Assembly: GCA_030761205.1 (NCBI GenBank) | Contig: JAULJL010000024.1 | Span: 14,311,122-14,375,121, forward strand | Source: Fremontodendron californicum | Taxonomy: Eukaryota; Streptophyta; Magnoliopsida; Malvales; Malvaceae | Direction: 5' to 3' | Length of the DNA stretch: 64,000 nucleotides | Shown here: positions 1 through 10,904 of the stretch, in pieces | How the letters are laid out: every line of letters begins with the position of its first letter | Numbering within the stretch: the stretch's first letter is position 1 | Position numbers and translations under genes: made by a program | Notes under the pieces: generated by a model | Databases searched by the model: none | Told to the model about the DNA's origin: nothing | The model's input: the letters and a program-made list of their open reading frames with translations, nothing else

Positions 1-462
1 AGTTTTTCTTTCAAGTGGCTACTCCATTACCCATAGTTGGTGCTTATCTTTCATTTGGAACCTTCAATTTCAACCAATTTGATCGTTTAAGCACTTTTCC
101 CCAAATTTCTCGGATTAGGGTTTTCTTTCTACTAAATCTGCATAACCTAACTTCCAAACTCCATTTCTTGAATGTAGACCTCGGATTATCAAAATTCTTT
201 CACCATTTTTCAATTGAACTTCAAATCTTGATTTTGAAAGTGGGTTGACTTTTTCAGTAGTTGACTTTCCAAGGTTGACTTTTTCGAGTTTGACTTTTAT
301 TGGGGTTGACTTTTTTTGAGTTTGACTTTTTATGCTCGCCCTCTTAAACTAAGTCTCGGAGTACCACCTGTAGGATGAAAAAAGTCTTTTTACATTCTAA
401 AACATCAATTTAGGAAGAAAACATACCTGTTTTAGTGGTCCGGACAAAATTAGGTGTCTACA
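1..462 (-). mobile_element. Ogre-like LTR, outer end, minus strand, cut by window edge
   Basis: Read on the minus strand, this begins TGTAGACACC at 462 and matches, in reverse complement, the first ~460 bases of the LTRs starting at 20813, 35531 and 53705. It shares the GACTTTTT-rich stretch (about 240-345) and the segment at 10-190. The bases just outside (463 onward) are not a polypurine tract, so this is the outer boundary of an element or solo LTR extending left, not an internal junction. The rest lies outside the window. The identity rests on direct similarity to the two Ogre-like elements in this window. No coding sequence is expected here; the open frame near 15-248 is an LTR artefact. 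Confidence 0.9.
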
Positions 463-2059
463 CCAACTATTGAAATGCACTCACAAAACTTACTTTTCGG
501 TCTCTGTTTTGGCTCTTCTAAGCTCTAAACACACTCTTGAGATGGTATACAAATTCTAAATGAGGTGAGTGAGCTTAGGGACCAAAACATGCTTTTATAG
601 CCAAGCTCCCATCAAGCTTTAATGGCTAGACTTTAATGGTGCCATATAATCTGAAAATGGTTACATTTACAAAGTTTGTAACAGAAACTTAAGTGTGGAC
701 CATTAATTGGTTTAATGCAGAAAAAAAAAACTTTAATGCAGAAAAAACGTAAAACTGTTACATCTTTTAGTCTCTCTCATCGCCTTCTAGCTTGAGCTAA
801 ACTAGTTAAGGATAGTATAGTTCATATCTTGCAAATGTATTTTTGTCTACAGTTAGTAGTGGCATTCAAAGGCATTGGAAAGTTATTACACAAAAGCAAT
901 GCTTTGGAAACATATTCTATTGATTTGTCTGTGCAATGATGCATACATGCCAAGTTATTTTTTAAGTTAATAATTCTTTGCATGTTTTAAATATTGATTT
1001 ATCTTTTTTCTTTTTTCAAAATAATTCTAGTAGATATTACCTTAATTATGATCTTTTTTTGCATTAGTAGCTTTATCAGAAATTATTTGAAGTCAATTAT
1101 GGAATTTACATGTCAATAGAAACTTTTTAGTCTTGGGTTGTGTCATTATCATGCTTTGATGCTGAATGGAAGAGAGAACATTATTCTCCCTCCAGTTGAA
1201 TAAACTTGCTTTCAAAAAATAGTATTTTGTCATAATATGCATTACTACAAGAAGATCACCTTCCAAAACTTTCATTATAGTCATGGTCTTAGTAGGAACA
1301 CTAAGTGGCAAAACATAATGTTCAAAGTATCTCTATAATGTAATATAATCTCCAAATCAAAAACAAAGATATTGTTCAACTTATATATATAAAAAAAGAT
1401 ACATTAAGTCCAAGTTTTTTGATGATTACAAATGTTTTAGTGGTTAGGCATGCAATTTCTTGGAAGGATCAAGCAGACATTGAAGATGAGTGCAAATATG
1501 ATGCTATCCCTTATGTAATTATTCATTTTATTCCTTTAAGATGGAGTTTGGGAAATATAGAGTTGTCCTATCAATGTTTCTATTGGTTTTTAGTGCAAGG
1601 CTCTTTTTCTATCCTAGTAGGTTTATAGGATTACTTAAATTGAGGAAGTCTTTGCCTTGTTCTTTTCTTTCTCTCTGATCTGTCTCCCAATTTCTGGTAA
1701 TCTTTTGCTTCTTATTTCTTTCTAATTTTAAAAATTGATTTATCTTTTTGTTTTTTTTTAAAAAAATACTCATGTGTAGGGTTAAAAAAATACTTATGGT
1801 AATCTTTTAAATCCATCCTACTTGTGTGAAGAAGTGGTTTCCTTGCATTCTGTTCAAGTTTACTATAAGTATTCTCACCATGATTATTAGTATTGCTCCA
1901 TTGCCAGCCTAGCAAGTTTTGGTTCTCTTTGTTTTTGCTCATGTTGTGTCTCTGTACTATATGTTGCTTATTTGTGCTCTTGTCACCACAACAATGCTAA
2001 GAACATTAAATTTTTGGTTCTCCTCTGGGCATCATAGAACTCTTTCTTTTGTAGTGTTA
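463..2059. other. host intergenic DNA, no recognisable gene
   Basis: AT-rich non-repetitive DNA between the left Ogre-like LTR and the Copia element. Short open frames (for example 1419-1628 plus) were read, but none matches a family I know. A poly-A stretch lies near 720-735 and a TA run near 1383-1392. A plus-strand stretch at about 1420-1560 has fairly balanced codon-like composition and could be an exon remnant, but I cannot name it. The segment 463-600 looks like the upstream and leader part of a minus-strand gene (see the TATA entry). Confidence 0.5.
591..600 (-). promoter_or_regulatory. possible TATA box of a minus-strand transcription unit
   Basis: The minus strand reads CTATAAAAGC, close to the plant TATA consensus. 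It is followed downstream (decreasing coordinates) by ~130 bases of leader-like sequence that ends at the inserted Ogre-like LTR at 462. If real, the insertion separated this promoter from its coding region. The motif is short, so chance occurrence in AT-rich DNA is possible. Confidence 0.35.
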
Positions 2060-2294
2060 TAAAAACTGAGAGAAATATTGAGAATATTTTTCTGTTATTA
2101 ATCTGCTTTACAAAGTTGTACACTTTTCCTTCTTATAGGAAAAGATAATGCATAAAGTTAGGAACTAATAACTAATAGCTGACTAATTTTCGTAATTTAT
2201 AGTAGTTGACTAATTCATAAATATAGAGAATACAATCATAATCAAATCTCTAAAATTATGGTCATATCACAATCAAATCTTCTATTTTTCAACA
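2060..2294 (-). repeat. Copia 3' LTR
   Basis: On the minus strand this begins TGTTGAAAAATAG at 2294 and ends near 2060. Positions 2060-2225 align with 5350-5513, with scattered substitutions. About 235 bp, typical of short-LTR Copia elements. Confidence 0.85.
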
Positions 2295-2306
2295 CTCCTC
2301 CTCAAG
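2295..2306 (-). other. Copia polypurine tract
   Basis: The minus strand reads CTTGAGGAGGAG immediately before the LTR start TGTTGA. This is where plus-strand DNA priming is expected. Confidence 0.75.
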
Positions 2307-2309
2307 CTG

Positions 2310-3655
2310 GCTTGAAGATGTCTTCCATAGCTAGCTTGCCAACTAGGTTGTCAAATTGCTTCCTGTGTAGTCCTTTGTCAGTATATCAGCAACTTGCTCG
2401 GTTGTTGGGATGTATGACGTGCATATTAATCCGTTATCAAGTTTTTCTTTAATAAAGTGTTTGTTTACCTCTACATGCTTTGTTCTATCATGGAGAACTG
2501 GATTATGTGATATTGAGATGGCTGCCTTATTATCACAGTAATCTTTCATGGGTGATGGACTATAGATCTTTAACTCCTCAAGTATTCTATTTATCCATAT
2601 AACTTCATAAATTTCGTGAGCTACCGATCTAAATTATGTCTCGGCACTGCTTCTAGCCACAACATTTTGTTTTTTACTTCGCCAAGTAACGAGGTTTCCT
2701 CCAACGAAGGTATAATAGCTTGAAGTAGACCTTTTCTCTGTAATACTTTCTGCCCAATCTGCGTCAGTATAGACTACAACTTGTAGGTGGCCACATTTCT
2801 TAAACAGTAACCCTCTTCCTGACATCCTCTTTAAATATCTCAAAATCTTGTAGACAACATCGAAATGATCTGGCCCTGGTGAATGCATAAAGCGGCTCAC
2901 TATGCTTACTGCAAACTTATGTTTGGGTGTGTATAAGATAAGTAGATTAACTTACCAACCAGTCTCTAGTATTTTTCCATGTTTTTCACATCTTCAGCTT
3001 TGGTAGCTTCATGTTGGGCTCAATGTGTATTTCAGCTGTTTTGCAGCTAAGAAAACCTGTCTCACCAAGTAGATCAAGCACATATTTTTGTTGATTAACA
3101 AATATGCATTCCTTAGACCTTGTACACTCCATTCCGAGAAAATATTTCAACATACCCAAATCCTTGATCTCGAAGTCATTCGCAAGTTTCTTTTTGAGTC
3201 TTTCTAATTCTACAACATCATCACTTGTCAAGATCATATCATCGACATAGATGATTAGAATTGCAACTTTGCCTTCCTTTGAGTGTTTGTAAAACATAGT
3301 ATGATCAACTTGACTTTGCTGGAAACCGTAGCTGGTTAGAGCTTTTCCAAAACGTTCAAACCATGCTCTGGGAGACTGTTTAAGTCCATACAAGGACTTT
3401 CTTAATCTACAGACTTTGTTACTTCCAAGCCTCTTCTCGAAGCCTGGTGGTAAACTCATAAATACATCTTCTTCTAAATTTCCATTGAGAAAGGCATTCT
3501 TAACATCCAACTGGTGAAACGACCAATTTGAATTTACTGCCAAGGACAACAGAACTCGAATAGAGTTTATTTTTGCAACATGAGCAAATGTTTCCTGATA
3601 GTCAATCCCAAAGGTCTGTGTAAAGCCTTTTGCCACGAGTCTTGCCTTGATAAAT
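2310..3655 (-). pseudogene. Copia pol remnant: reverse transcriptase and RNase H
   Basis: Reverse transcriptase copies element RNA into DNA and RNase H removes the RNA strand. On the minus strand from 3655 the frame holds the Copia RT landmarks: KARLVAKGFTQ, QLDVKNAFLNG, LYGLKQSPRAW and the catalytic YVDDMIL. A break near 2900-2985 separates it from the connection and RNase H part, which shows VVYTDADWA, SKKQNVVARSSAE, DNKAAISI, RTKHVEV and the terminal VADILTK. A one-base loss near 2362 throws the C-terminus out of frame, and 2550-2634 is broken too. The RT stretch itself (2986-3636) is open for 216 codons. The start codon is not original: sequence upstream of it belongs to the deleted integrase-RT linker. 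Confidence 0.9.
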
Positions 3656-4800
3656 GATAACTTTCAAAATGAAAAGATGAACAATCCATATTTTTAAATA
3701 AAATAGGAAATAAGTATTTTAAGATAAGGAAAACTAGGATGTCCTAGTCTAAGATGCCAAAGCATTATTTGTTCACAAACATAAATTGAACTAGTACTAC
3801 TAAAGCCTTGAGTTTTTTTATTACCGAAGGAAAGCCCTTCGATCATCCTAACACTGCCAATCATCCTCCCCTAGCTCTGGTCCTGAAATTCACAATGAGT
3901 TTCAAAGAAAGTGACACGACAATTAGAATCTTTATCATAGACAAAAGATTGCAAGCAAGTTTTGGAACAGGAAGAATAGACTTAAGGTTGATATTTTCAG
4001 AGATTTTGATCAGTCTTTTTCCTACAATAGGTGAGAAACAACCATCGACAATTCGAATTTTTTCATTGCCAGAGCAAGGTGAATAGGTGCTAAAGAAATG
4101 AGAAAAACTTGTCCTATGGTCTGAAGCTCTGGAATCTATGATCCAAGAAGCGAAATTTGAACAAGATAGGGCATTAGGATTATTATCTGTTTGTACCAAA
4201 GAAATACTAGGAATACTAGATGAGGAATTGGACTTTATCAGCTTTAGAAGATGATCCATCTGCTCTTTGTTGAAGGGTCCAGAGTCGGCTTCGTTGGCTG
4301 ATGGAAACACACGATTAGTCCTCTCTCCAGGTTTGTTGCTTTTCCAGTTTGCAGGCTTGCCATTAGGTTTCCAGCAGGTTTCTTGAGTGTGGCGGGGCTT
4401 GTTGCAATAGTCGCACCATACATGAGGTCTCTTATCAGTCCTTCGTTGGTAATTGATGTCCTTATTGGCAGTTGCATCTATAGCAGCCAAGGTAGAATTC
4501 TCAATTGGCTCCTCGGTGGTCTTTTTTCCCAGCATAACAAGCCTACGACTCTCTTCTTTTCGAACTTCGGCCAATAGAAAATACTTCGGCCAATAGATGG
4601 AAGGGGAGGTCTGCTAATGATTCTACTGACTTCATCGAACTCGACATTGAGTCCTGCAAGAAATTTATATATGTGATCATCCTCCTCCATTTTCTTGTGG
4701 TGATTGCAATCATCTATGGATTTCCATTCATAATCATTGAACAAATCCACATCCTGCGATAACCTTTTTAGATAGTTGAAATACTTGGTGATAGAGTCTT
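3656..4800 (-). pseudogene. Copia gag C-terminus, protease and pre-integrase remnant
   Basis: This part follows the gag N-terminus on the minus strand. It contains a gag zinc knuckle (CDYCNKPRHTQETC, about 4375-4416) and the protease active site near 4130, where the usual D-S-G reads DSRASDH, so the glycine is lost. The protease C-terminal motif LACNLLS follows. A GAG-pre-integrase remnant with LWHLRLGHPSF lies near 3740-3775, with stops around it. Near 4570-4605 a 15-bp direct duplication (TCTATTGGCCGAAGT) shifts the frame. After the pre-integrase remnant the sequence passes straight to RT at about 3650, so the whole integrase catalytic core is missing. Confidence 0.85.
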
Positions 4801-5227
4801 TTCCTTATCGAATTTCTCCAAGATTTAGTGTCAACTCGAAAACTTGAGACTGATTTCCCAGATCAGAGTACATCTGGTTAATATTGTCCCACAGTTCTTT
4901 AGTTGTAGGATAGCACATATAATTGGAGTTAATGTCTTCATCCATGGAGTTAAAAAGCCATGTCATGACCATGGAGTTCTCGGCCTTCCAGGTAGCATAC
5001 ATCGAATCCTCTTTTGCTGGTGTCTTCTTGTCTCCAGTTAGATAGCCTATATTTCCTTGACCTCGAATATACATGCGAATAGATTGAGACAAACGTAAAA
5101 AATTATCACCATTCAAGCGTATGGTGGTAATTTGGACTGAGTGCAATACAGCGTGGGTTGATTGGGTCTCATGATTTTTCAAAGTTTTAGCAAGAGAAGG
5201 GTTGGATTCAGACGTAACATCAGACAT
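4801..5227 (-). pseudogene. Copia gag N-terminal part
   Basis: A minus-strand frame of 140 codons starts with ATG at 5227, just inside the 5' LTR and primer site, which is the expected gag start. It carries the Copia gag motifs LNGDNFLRLSQSIRMYI, TWKAENSMVMTWL and TTKELWDNI typical of the UBN2/DUF4219 gag type. A premature TAA at about 4807-4805 ends it, although the gag reading clearly continues downstream (SITKYFNYLKRLSQD). Gag forms the particle that packages element RNA. The protein could not be made full length from this copy. Confidence 0.85.
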
Positions 5228-5337
5228 GGCAAGAAAAAAGTGACTGTTAAAGAATACTGTTTTGAACTAAAAAAAAAGGTAAAAACAAGGCAATGAAGGC
5301 TGAACCAGTTTAATTCCCCCCCAAAAAAGAGCCTAGA

Positions 5338-5349
5338 GCTTTGATACCA
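5338..5349 (-). other. Copia primer binding site (initiator tRNA-Met)
   Basis: The minus strand reads TGGTATCAAAGC directly after the 5' LTR end CAGTTTTCA. It is one mismatch from the standard TGGTATCAGAGC. Confidence 0.85.
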
Positions 5350-5513
5350 TGAAAACTGAGAGAAATACTGGGAATATTTTTCTGTTATTAATCTGCTTTA
5401 CAAAGCTGTACATGTTTCCTTCTTATAGGAAAAGATAATGCACAAAGTTAGGAACTAATAACTAATAGCTGGCTAATTTTCCTAATCTACAGTAGTTGGC
5501 TAATTTTCCTTTT
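5350..5513 (-). repeat. Copia 5' LTR, U3 end truncated
   Basis: Aligns with 2060-2225 of the other LTR, then similarity stops near 5513. The remaining ~70 bp of U3 are missing or replaced by host sequence. Confidence 0.75.
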
Positions 5514-5707
5514 CTATCCTTAAACCCCCTCAACCCTGGTGAACTCAGAAATATTCTAAGGTCCAAGTCTTGTTTCATTTTCTAATGTTACACAGGTTGA
5601 GCATGCTCTTGTTTTAAGTGTTTATTCTTAAACATGCATGCTTAAAGTAATTATAGGCAATTGAAGATTGTAATTGATATGATATTATTCAAGTTTGATT
5701 CTCATGT

Positions 5708-6190
5708 GGAGCATTTGATCATAATCCCTACAATCGAGATGGCTATACTTCAATAGCAACAATGTTACAGAAGCATGGAGCTGCTTTAAACTTTGCATGT
5801 GCTGAACTGCACTTTTTGGAGTAGCATGAGGACTTGAGGGAAGCACTGACAGATCCTCAAGGTTTAGTCTGGCAGGTGAGGTTTTGATAGCTCCTGATAA
5901 GCCTTAATGTTTACTTGCTATTAATTTTCCTTTCTTCTAGAGGAACACTTTTTCTTTGGAAAAACCTTGCAATTTAGAAATTCACTTGGTATTTTACTAT
6001 AAATCCAACAATGTAGATTCTTTATTCAAATCTAGAAGCTTAGTAATTGTCTGTTTCAGGTGCTAAATGCTGCATGGGATATTTGCATTCCAGTTGTAAG
6101 TGAGAATGTTCTTTTTTTCCATGATAGGGTAAGCTATAACAAGATATTGGACAACGTCAGCCAGTAAATGATCTAGATGGGAGACATTTG
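5708..6190 (+). pseudogene. beta-amylase gene fragment, two partial exons and an intron
   Basis: Beta-amylase releases maltose from starch chain ends. Exon A (5708-5875) reads, in one plus frame, YNRDGYTSIATMLQKHGAA, NFACAELHFLE, then a TAG stop where the family usually has glutamine, then HEDLREALTDPQGLVWQ. It is followed by GTGAGG, an intron of 5876-6059 ending TTTCAG, and exon B, which reads VLNAAWDICIPVVSENV and HDRVSYNKILDN. A frameshift near 6162 moves the matching frame to PVNDLDGRHL (6161-6190). This is the C-terminal half of the glycosyl hydrolase 14 barrel, closest in my memory to the BAM2/7/8-like group. The retained intron shows a genomic duplicate or relic rather than a retrocopy. 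Flanking exons were not found. Confidence 0.85.
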
Positions 6191-6379
6191 TATTACTATT
6201 ATTTTTCATATTTTTGACTGTTGGATCTATGTACTATTAAAATGGCAATGAAGTTTGGTATTGAGGTGTATGTTTTTTTTACTTGATTAGGTCTCTTATT
6301 TATAACCTTTCGTACATCCGTCTAATCATTTTTGTCTTTTAAAATGACTAAAAACTAACAAAATTGATAAAAAGAAAAA

Positions 6380-7490
6380 TGCTTTAACAAAATAAGCCCA
6401 CTTATATTTACATTTTGCATAACTATATGTACATTTTTATGTAATGATAATTTCTACCCTAAACCCAAATGATTTAAGCTCTTACATTTTCTCCTTCCTT
6501 AAAATCACAAATGAAGCAAAAATATAATGATTCATACAAAATGAATAAGACTAGTAAATAAATAACTTTTACAAATTTACTATAAAGGGACTCCAAACTC
6601 AATCCATAATCCCTTCTCCTAATCTTGGAATCCTTCAAAACTATTATAAAACAACACCTTTACTAATTAATGCTTAAAAAAAAAATAAGCCACTTTTATG
6701 TACATATAGCATAGCTATATGTACATTCTTTCAAATTATATTTACATTTTATATAATGACAACTTTTACCCTAAACCCCAATGATTTAAGCTTTTACATG
6801 TTCTCCCTCCTTAAAATCACCAATGAAGCAAAAATATAATGATTCATAAAAAATGAGTAAGACTAGTAAATAAATAATTTTTACAAATTTATTATAGAGG
6901 GAGCCCAAACCCAAACCCAATCCATAATCCCTCATCCTAATCTTCGGACCCTTTAAAAATACTATAAAATAAAACCTTTACTAATAAATGCTTCAAAAAA
7001 ATAAGCTCACTTATATGTACATAAAAGTATAATAGTAAGCAAAAGTTTATGTACATTTCATAAGAGTCACAGAATCTACTCTAAACCCCAATAAATTAAG
7101 CTCTAAAGACTTCCTTCTCCTTAAAATTACCAAGGTAGTAAAAATATAATGATTCATACAAAATAGTAACATTAATAGATATATAACTTTAATTATCTTA
7201 TTATAGATAGTGCCCAAACCCCTACCTATAATCTATCCCTCTACTACTAAAATCATTTAAAACTATCCTAAAATAATAATTTTACTAAGAAATGGTTCAA
7301 GAAAATAAACCCACTTATATGTATATAGAACTATAAGAGTATGTAAACATAACTATATGTACATTCAACTAAATTATATGTATATTTTATAAAAGTGACA
7401 TATTATTTCCTAAAATACAATCAATTAAGATTTTATGTGTTCCATCTCCTTAAAATTATCAAGATAGTAAAAATATAATGATATATAAGC
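6380..7490. repeat. tandem array of four ~300-bp AT-rich units
   Basis: Units begin with TGCTT(T/A)A.. followed by AATAAGCCCACTTAT near 6380, 6671, 6989 and 7293 (spacings 291, 318, 304). Each carries in order TATATGTACAT motifs, CCCTAAACCC, CTTAAAATCACCAA, AAAAATATAATGATTCAT and CCATAATCC. The last unit decays after about 7490. The units are diverged and no coding capacity was seen. It may be a low-copy satellite-like array or a transposon internal repeat. Confidence 0.8.
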
Positions 7491-7760
7491 CTCTTCAACT
7501 CATTAATATTATTGATAATATACAGATAATTAATGCTTAGAAATTTCCATCCTAATATATCAAATACTTATTCTTATATGTGAAATAACCATGCTAAACA
7601 CACTCACTAATACAATATATATTTAAGATGAGGGGCTAAGTATTAAAGGCAAGCAAAGAAAGGTCATTTGAGAAGTTAAAACCCAGTATAACATTAGAAT
7701 ACTGAAGAATCCAAAAGGAATCATACACAATTTCTAGTAGGATTATTATTTCACACACTG

Positions 7761-7907
7761 ACAGTGGAGTCTAAAAACTCCACAAGCAAGGTTAGTAGGT
7801 GACACATATTTTTATGATATATTTAAAAAAATTAATTTAAAAAATAAATAGGACATGTGACAGTTTCTTAAACTCGTTTGTGGAGTTAAAAAACTCCACT
7901 ACCAATG
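7761..7907. mobile_element. short foldback element (MITE-like)
   Basis: The left end AGTGGAGTCTAAAAACTCCAC (7762-7782) and right end GTGGAGTTAAAAAACTCCACT (about 7880-7901) are inverted copies extending ~28 bp. Each arm is itself nearly palindromic. The middle is ~100 bp and AT-rich. No clear target duplication was found. The class is inferred from structure only. Confidence 0.5.
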
Positions 7908-7909
7908 TA

Positions 7910-8755
7910 TCAAAGATGAATTCTGCAATTTAAGCCAACATATGGTGATTGACATGGCCAATAATAAATTTCCTATCATCTTTTGGTATGAGTTAGTGTA
8001 ACACACCTTCTGCAATTTGCCCCAAAGTTATGTCACTTTATCTGAAGTGATAATCATCAATAAATCACTTCCAAGTTTAGGTCACAAAGTACTTTTCCCC
8101 TAATATAATTACCAAATCAATCTAAATTTGTTGACCACATAGACAATAAAGAGAAGCTTAATCCCATTTTGAACACCCTAATCAATCCAAATTCTCAAAT
8201 TCTCAATTGAAGCTTACACCATAAATGTCAATAGTTGCAACACCATGTCATTGTCGTAAGATTACCAAATGCCAATTGTTGATCCATTATCTTCCAACTT
8301 GAGACATCTTACTTTACAAGAGGATGGTGGCAGAGGGTGTCCGTTAAGTGTTACAATAACAGCTGAGTTGTTTAGCACAACCTATATTAACTGTCCACCC
8401 AAGCACTTAAGCAAATAAATATGAGACAGATGGCCAAGGAACAAGACTACATTTTACCTCATGAACAACTCATGCCAAAATCACTTAGGCAGTGTCGAAT
8501 ACAATGCAAGAATAATCCATTGTTTGCACCAATCTGCAGAAAATGATTACATTCAGACAATAATTGATCAAAAGGTGTTTGAAAAACACAAGTAGAAGGC
8601 AAAGAGCATGCAATACAAATTTCAGATTTTTCACAAGACAAAGTGCAGAGAAAAACGGGAGGGAGAGAGGAAAGGGAAAGATTTTTTTCCTTTTTAATTC
8701 TAAGGCTTTGATTGATATGGTGGAAAAAATTAGAGGAGAAAAGAGTAAAGATAGA
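7910..8755. other. non-coding stretch, nothing recognised
   Basis: Unique-looking AT-rich DNA. Short open frames on both strands at 8459-8840 overlap each other and have no family signature. Confidence 0.5.
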
Positions 8756-8776
8756 ATATATATATATATATATATT
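8756..8776. repeat. TA dinucleotide microsatellite
   Basis: About ten consecutive TA units. It lies at the left edge of the foldback candidate that follows. Confidence 0.9.
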
Positions 8777-9178
8777 TTGATGTGTTTGGTAGAAAATATG
8801 AAAAAATGGAAAGACTTTTTTTTTCCAACCAATGCTTAGTAGAGTTGAAAAATGAGTGGAAAGAAAATGGAAATTATACTATTTGACCATTATACCTTTT
8901 GTAAATTAAGATACAAAAATAAAATTTAAAAAATAATGGAAATCTTGTAAATATGGACACTTAACTCACATGCTTCTCATTTTCTCTCCTCTTACATTCC
9001 TATTTGGAATGATTTCTTTTTTTTTTTTTTCATTAGGGCGGAAAATAGTCATTTTTCTATTTCCTTTCCTTTCACTTTTTTTTCCCTATGAAGTACATTC
9101 AAAATTCATTTTGTTTCCACTTTTCCACCCTCATTTTTTCATTATTTCACTTTTTCATTTTACCAAGCACACCCTAAA
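8777..9178. mobile_element. candidate foldback/MITE element, ~400 bp
   Basis: The left end reads GATGTGTTTGGTAGAAAATA and the right end, reverse complemented, reads GGTGTGCTTGGTAAAATGAA. Both continue into an imperfect ATGAAAAAATGG-type arm. The interior is A/T-rich with no open frame of note. The ends resemble those of short non-autonomous DNA transposons. Target duplication was not resolved. Confidence 0.45.
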
Positions 9179-9301
9179 TGGTTCATTAAAGGTAAAAGTA
9201 TCTTTACAATTTTTCTTTTTATAATTTCAGATTTTTTTATTTTCTATTTACAAATTACATTTTTATTTCCTATTTACAAATATTTTTCATACAGCATATT
9301 T

Positions 9302-10345
9302 TTTAAAACTGACCGTTGGATTTAGCAATATAATTGTACTCGTCGTGCATATAAAGTTTTGAATCAATCCGGTATCTCTATCATATCGATCGAGAATACT
9401 GTCTTTTTTCAATATATATTTAACAATTAAAAGTTTTTTAGATTGAACAAATAGTTAGACATTTATAATTTACTCAAAACTCGACGTGAATGATCTACGT
9501 GAATAGAACATGAAATATGACGGTCGGATTGTTAAAATATTAATCGTATAAAAAGTTATGAAAGTGTATAAAACTAATTTAGTTTTACAATAGTATAAAT
9601 GGATCTTTCCTCAAGAAGTGGAGGGATCCACTTACACTAGTGTAAAACAAAATTAGTTTTACACACTTTCATAACTTTTTATACGATTTATATTTTAACA
9701 AATCGACCGTTGAATTTATCAATATAATTATACTCGTAGTGCACGTAAAGTTTCGAATCGATTTGATCTCTCTATCATATCGATCAAGAATACTGTCTTT
9801 TTCAATATATATTAACGGTTGAAATTTTTTACATCGAACAAATAGTTAGACATTTTTAATTTACTCAAAACTCGACGTGCATGATCTACGTGAATAGAAC
9901 ATGAAATATGACGGTCGGATTATTAAAATATTAATCGTATAAAAAGTTATGAAAGTGTGTAAAACTAATTTAGTTTACCATAGGGTAAAACTAATTTAGT
10001 TTTACACACTTTAATAACTTTTTATACGATTAATATTTTAACAAACTGATCATTGGATTTAGCAATATAATTATACTCGTCGCACACGTAAAGTTTCGTA
10101 TCGATCCGATATCTCTATCATATTGGTCGAGAATACTGTCTTCTTCAATATATATTTAGCGGTTGAAAGTTTTTTATATCGAACAAATAGTTAGACATTT
10201 TTAATTTATTTAAAACTCGACGTGCATGATTTACGCGAATATAACATGAAATATGACGGTCGAATTGTTAAAATATTAATTGTATAAAAAGTTATGAAAA
10301 TGTGTAAAACTAATTTAATTTTACACTAGTGTAAGTGAATCCCTC
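9302..10345. mobile_element. three MITE-like units in head-to-tail array
   Basis: Three related ~300-360-bp units (about 9302-9605, 9606-9985, 9975-10345) share the order: TTTTACACACTTTCATAAC, then TATACGATTAATATTTTAAC, a CGACCGTTGGAT block, TATCATATCGATC, GAATACTGTCTTTTTC, AACTCGACGTGCATGATC, GACGGTCGGATT, then the inverted copy of the first blocks. Each unit thus has ~55-bp terminal inverted repeats. The outer ends carry a GGATCCACTTACACTAGTGTAA-like motif (9627-9645) and its inverse (10320-10340). The first unit lacks its left arm. No transposase was found, so mobility would depend on a partner elsewhere. Confidence 0.75.
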
Positions 10346-10904
10346 ATCTAATAAAAATTATACATTATACAAAAATATTATATTTATCAGCACTTCAATA
10401 TGTTAAGAATTGCATCTTTACTTATTATACAAAAATTTATTAATTTAATTTTATACATTATGTTTAAAATTTAAAATATTTAGCATAAATAACTAATTTA
10501 ATTTTATAACATTTATTATTATATTTTTATTTTGAATAAAAATTTATTATTATATTCCATTACACTTGATAATTAAACTTTTAAGTAAAGTTCTTAAATC
10601 TAATTTAATTTTAGAAGAAAATCATTTCAACTTCTAAGATTGGTTCACTTGGTAAAACTTTTAGTACTAAGGATTACTTATCAAGATTCGAACGTTTCAA
10701 CAAATATAAAATTATATATTTTCCAAATATCTAAATAAATTTATTTAACGATTTCAGATACACGATAATATGCTATTTATTTTAAAATATTTTTTATTTT
10801 TATCTTTCAATAAAATTTTAATAAAATTTGATTCGATTAAATAATCTGTTTATGTTTAAATTTAATTTGATTTGATTTTAAAAATTAATAAATTGAATCC
10901 AAAA
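10346..10904. other. very AT-rich spacer
   Basis: Almost entirely A and T with no sustained open frame and no clear repeat. Nothing further is supported. Confidence 0.6.

Larger units (their letters stand above)
2060..5513 (-). mobile_element. Ty1/Copia LTR retrotransposon, internally deleted and decayed
   Basis: Two related LTRs flank the interior: the 3' LTR (2060-2294) and a shorter 5' LTR (5350-5513). Next to the 5' LTR is a primer binding site complementary to initiator tRNA-Met (minus TGGTATCAAAGC), and next to the 3' LTR is a polypurine tract. Gene order on the minus strand is gag, protease, pre-integrase, RT, RNase H, which is Copia order, but the integrase core is missing. The element is about 3.45 kb, against about 5 kb for intact Copia elements with such short LTRs. 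The outer ~70 bases of U3 are absent from the 5' LTR, so no target duplication could be confirmed. Lineage within Copia was not settled. Confidence 0.9.

Noticed and set aside
8459..9224. Several overlapping open frames of 60-115 codons
   Set aside because: They overlap on opposite strands, consist of low-complexity lysine/phenylalanine stretches from A/T runs, and lie in or beside a foldback element.
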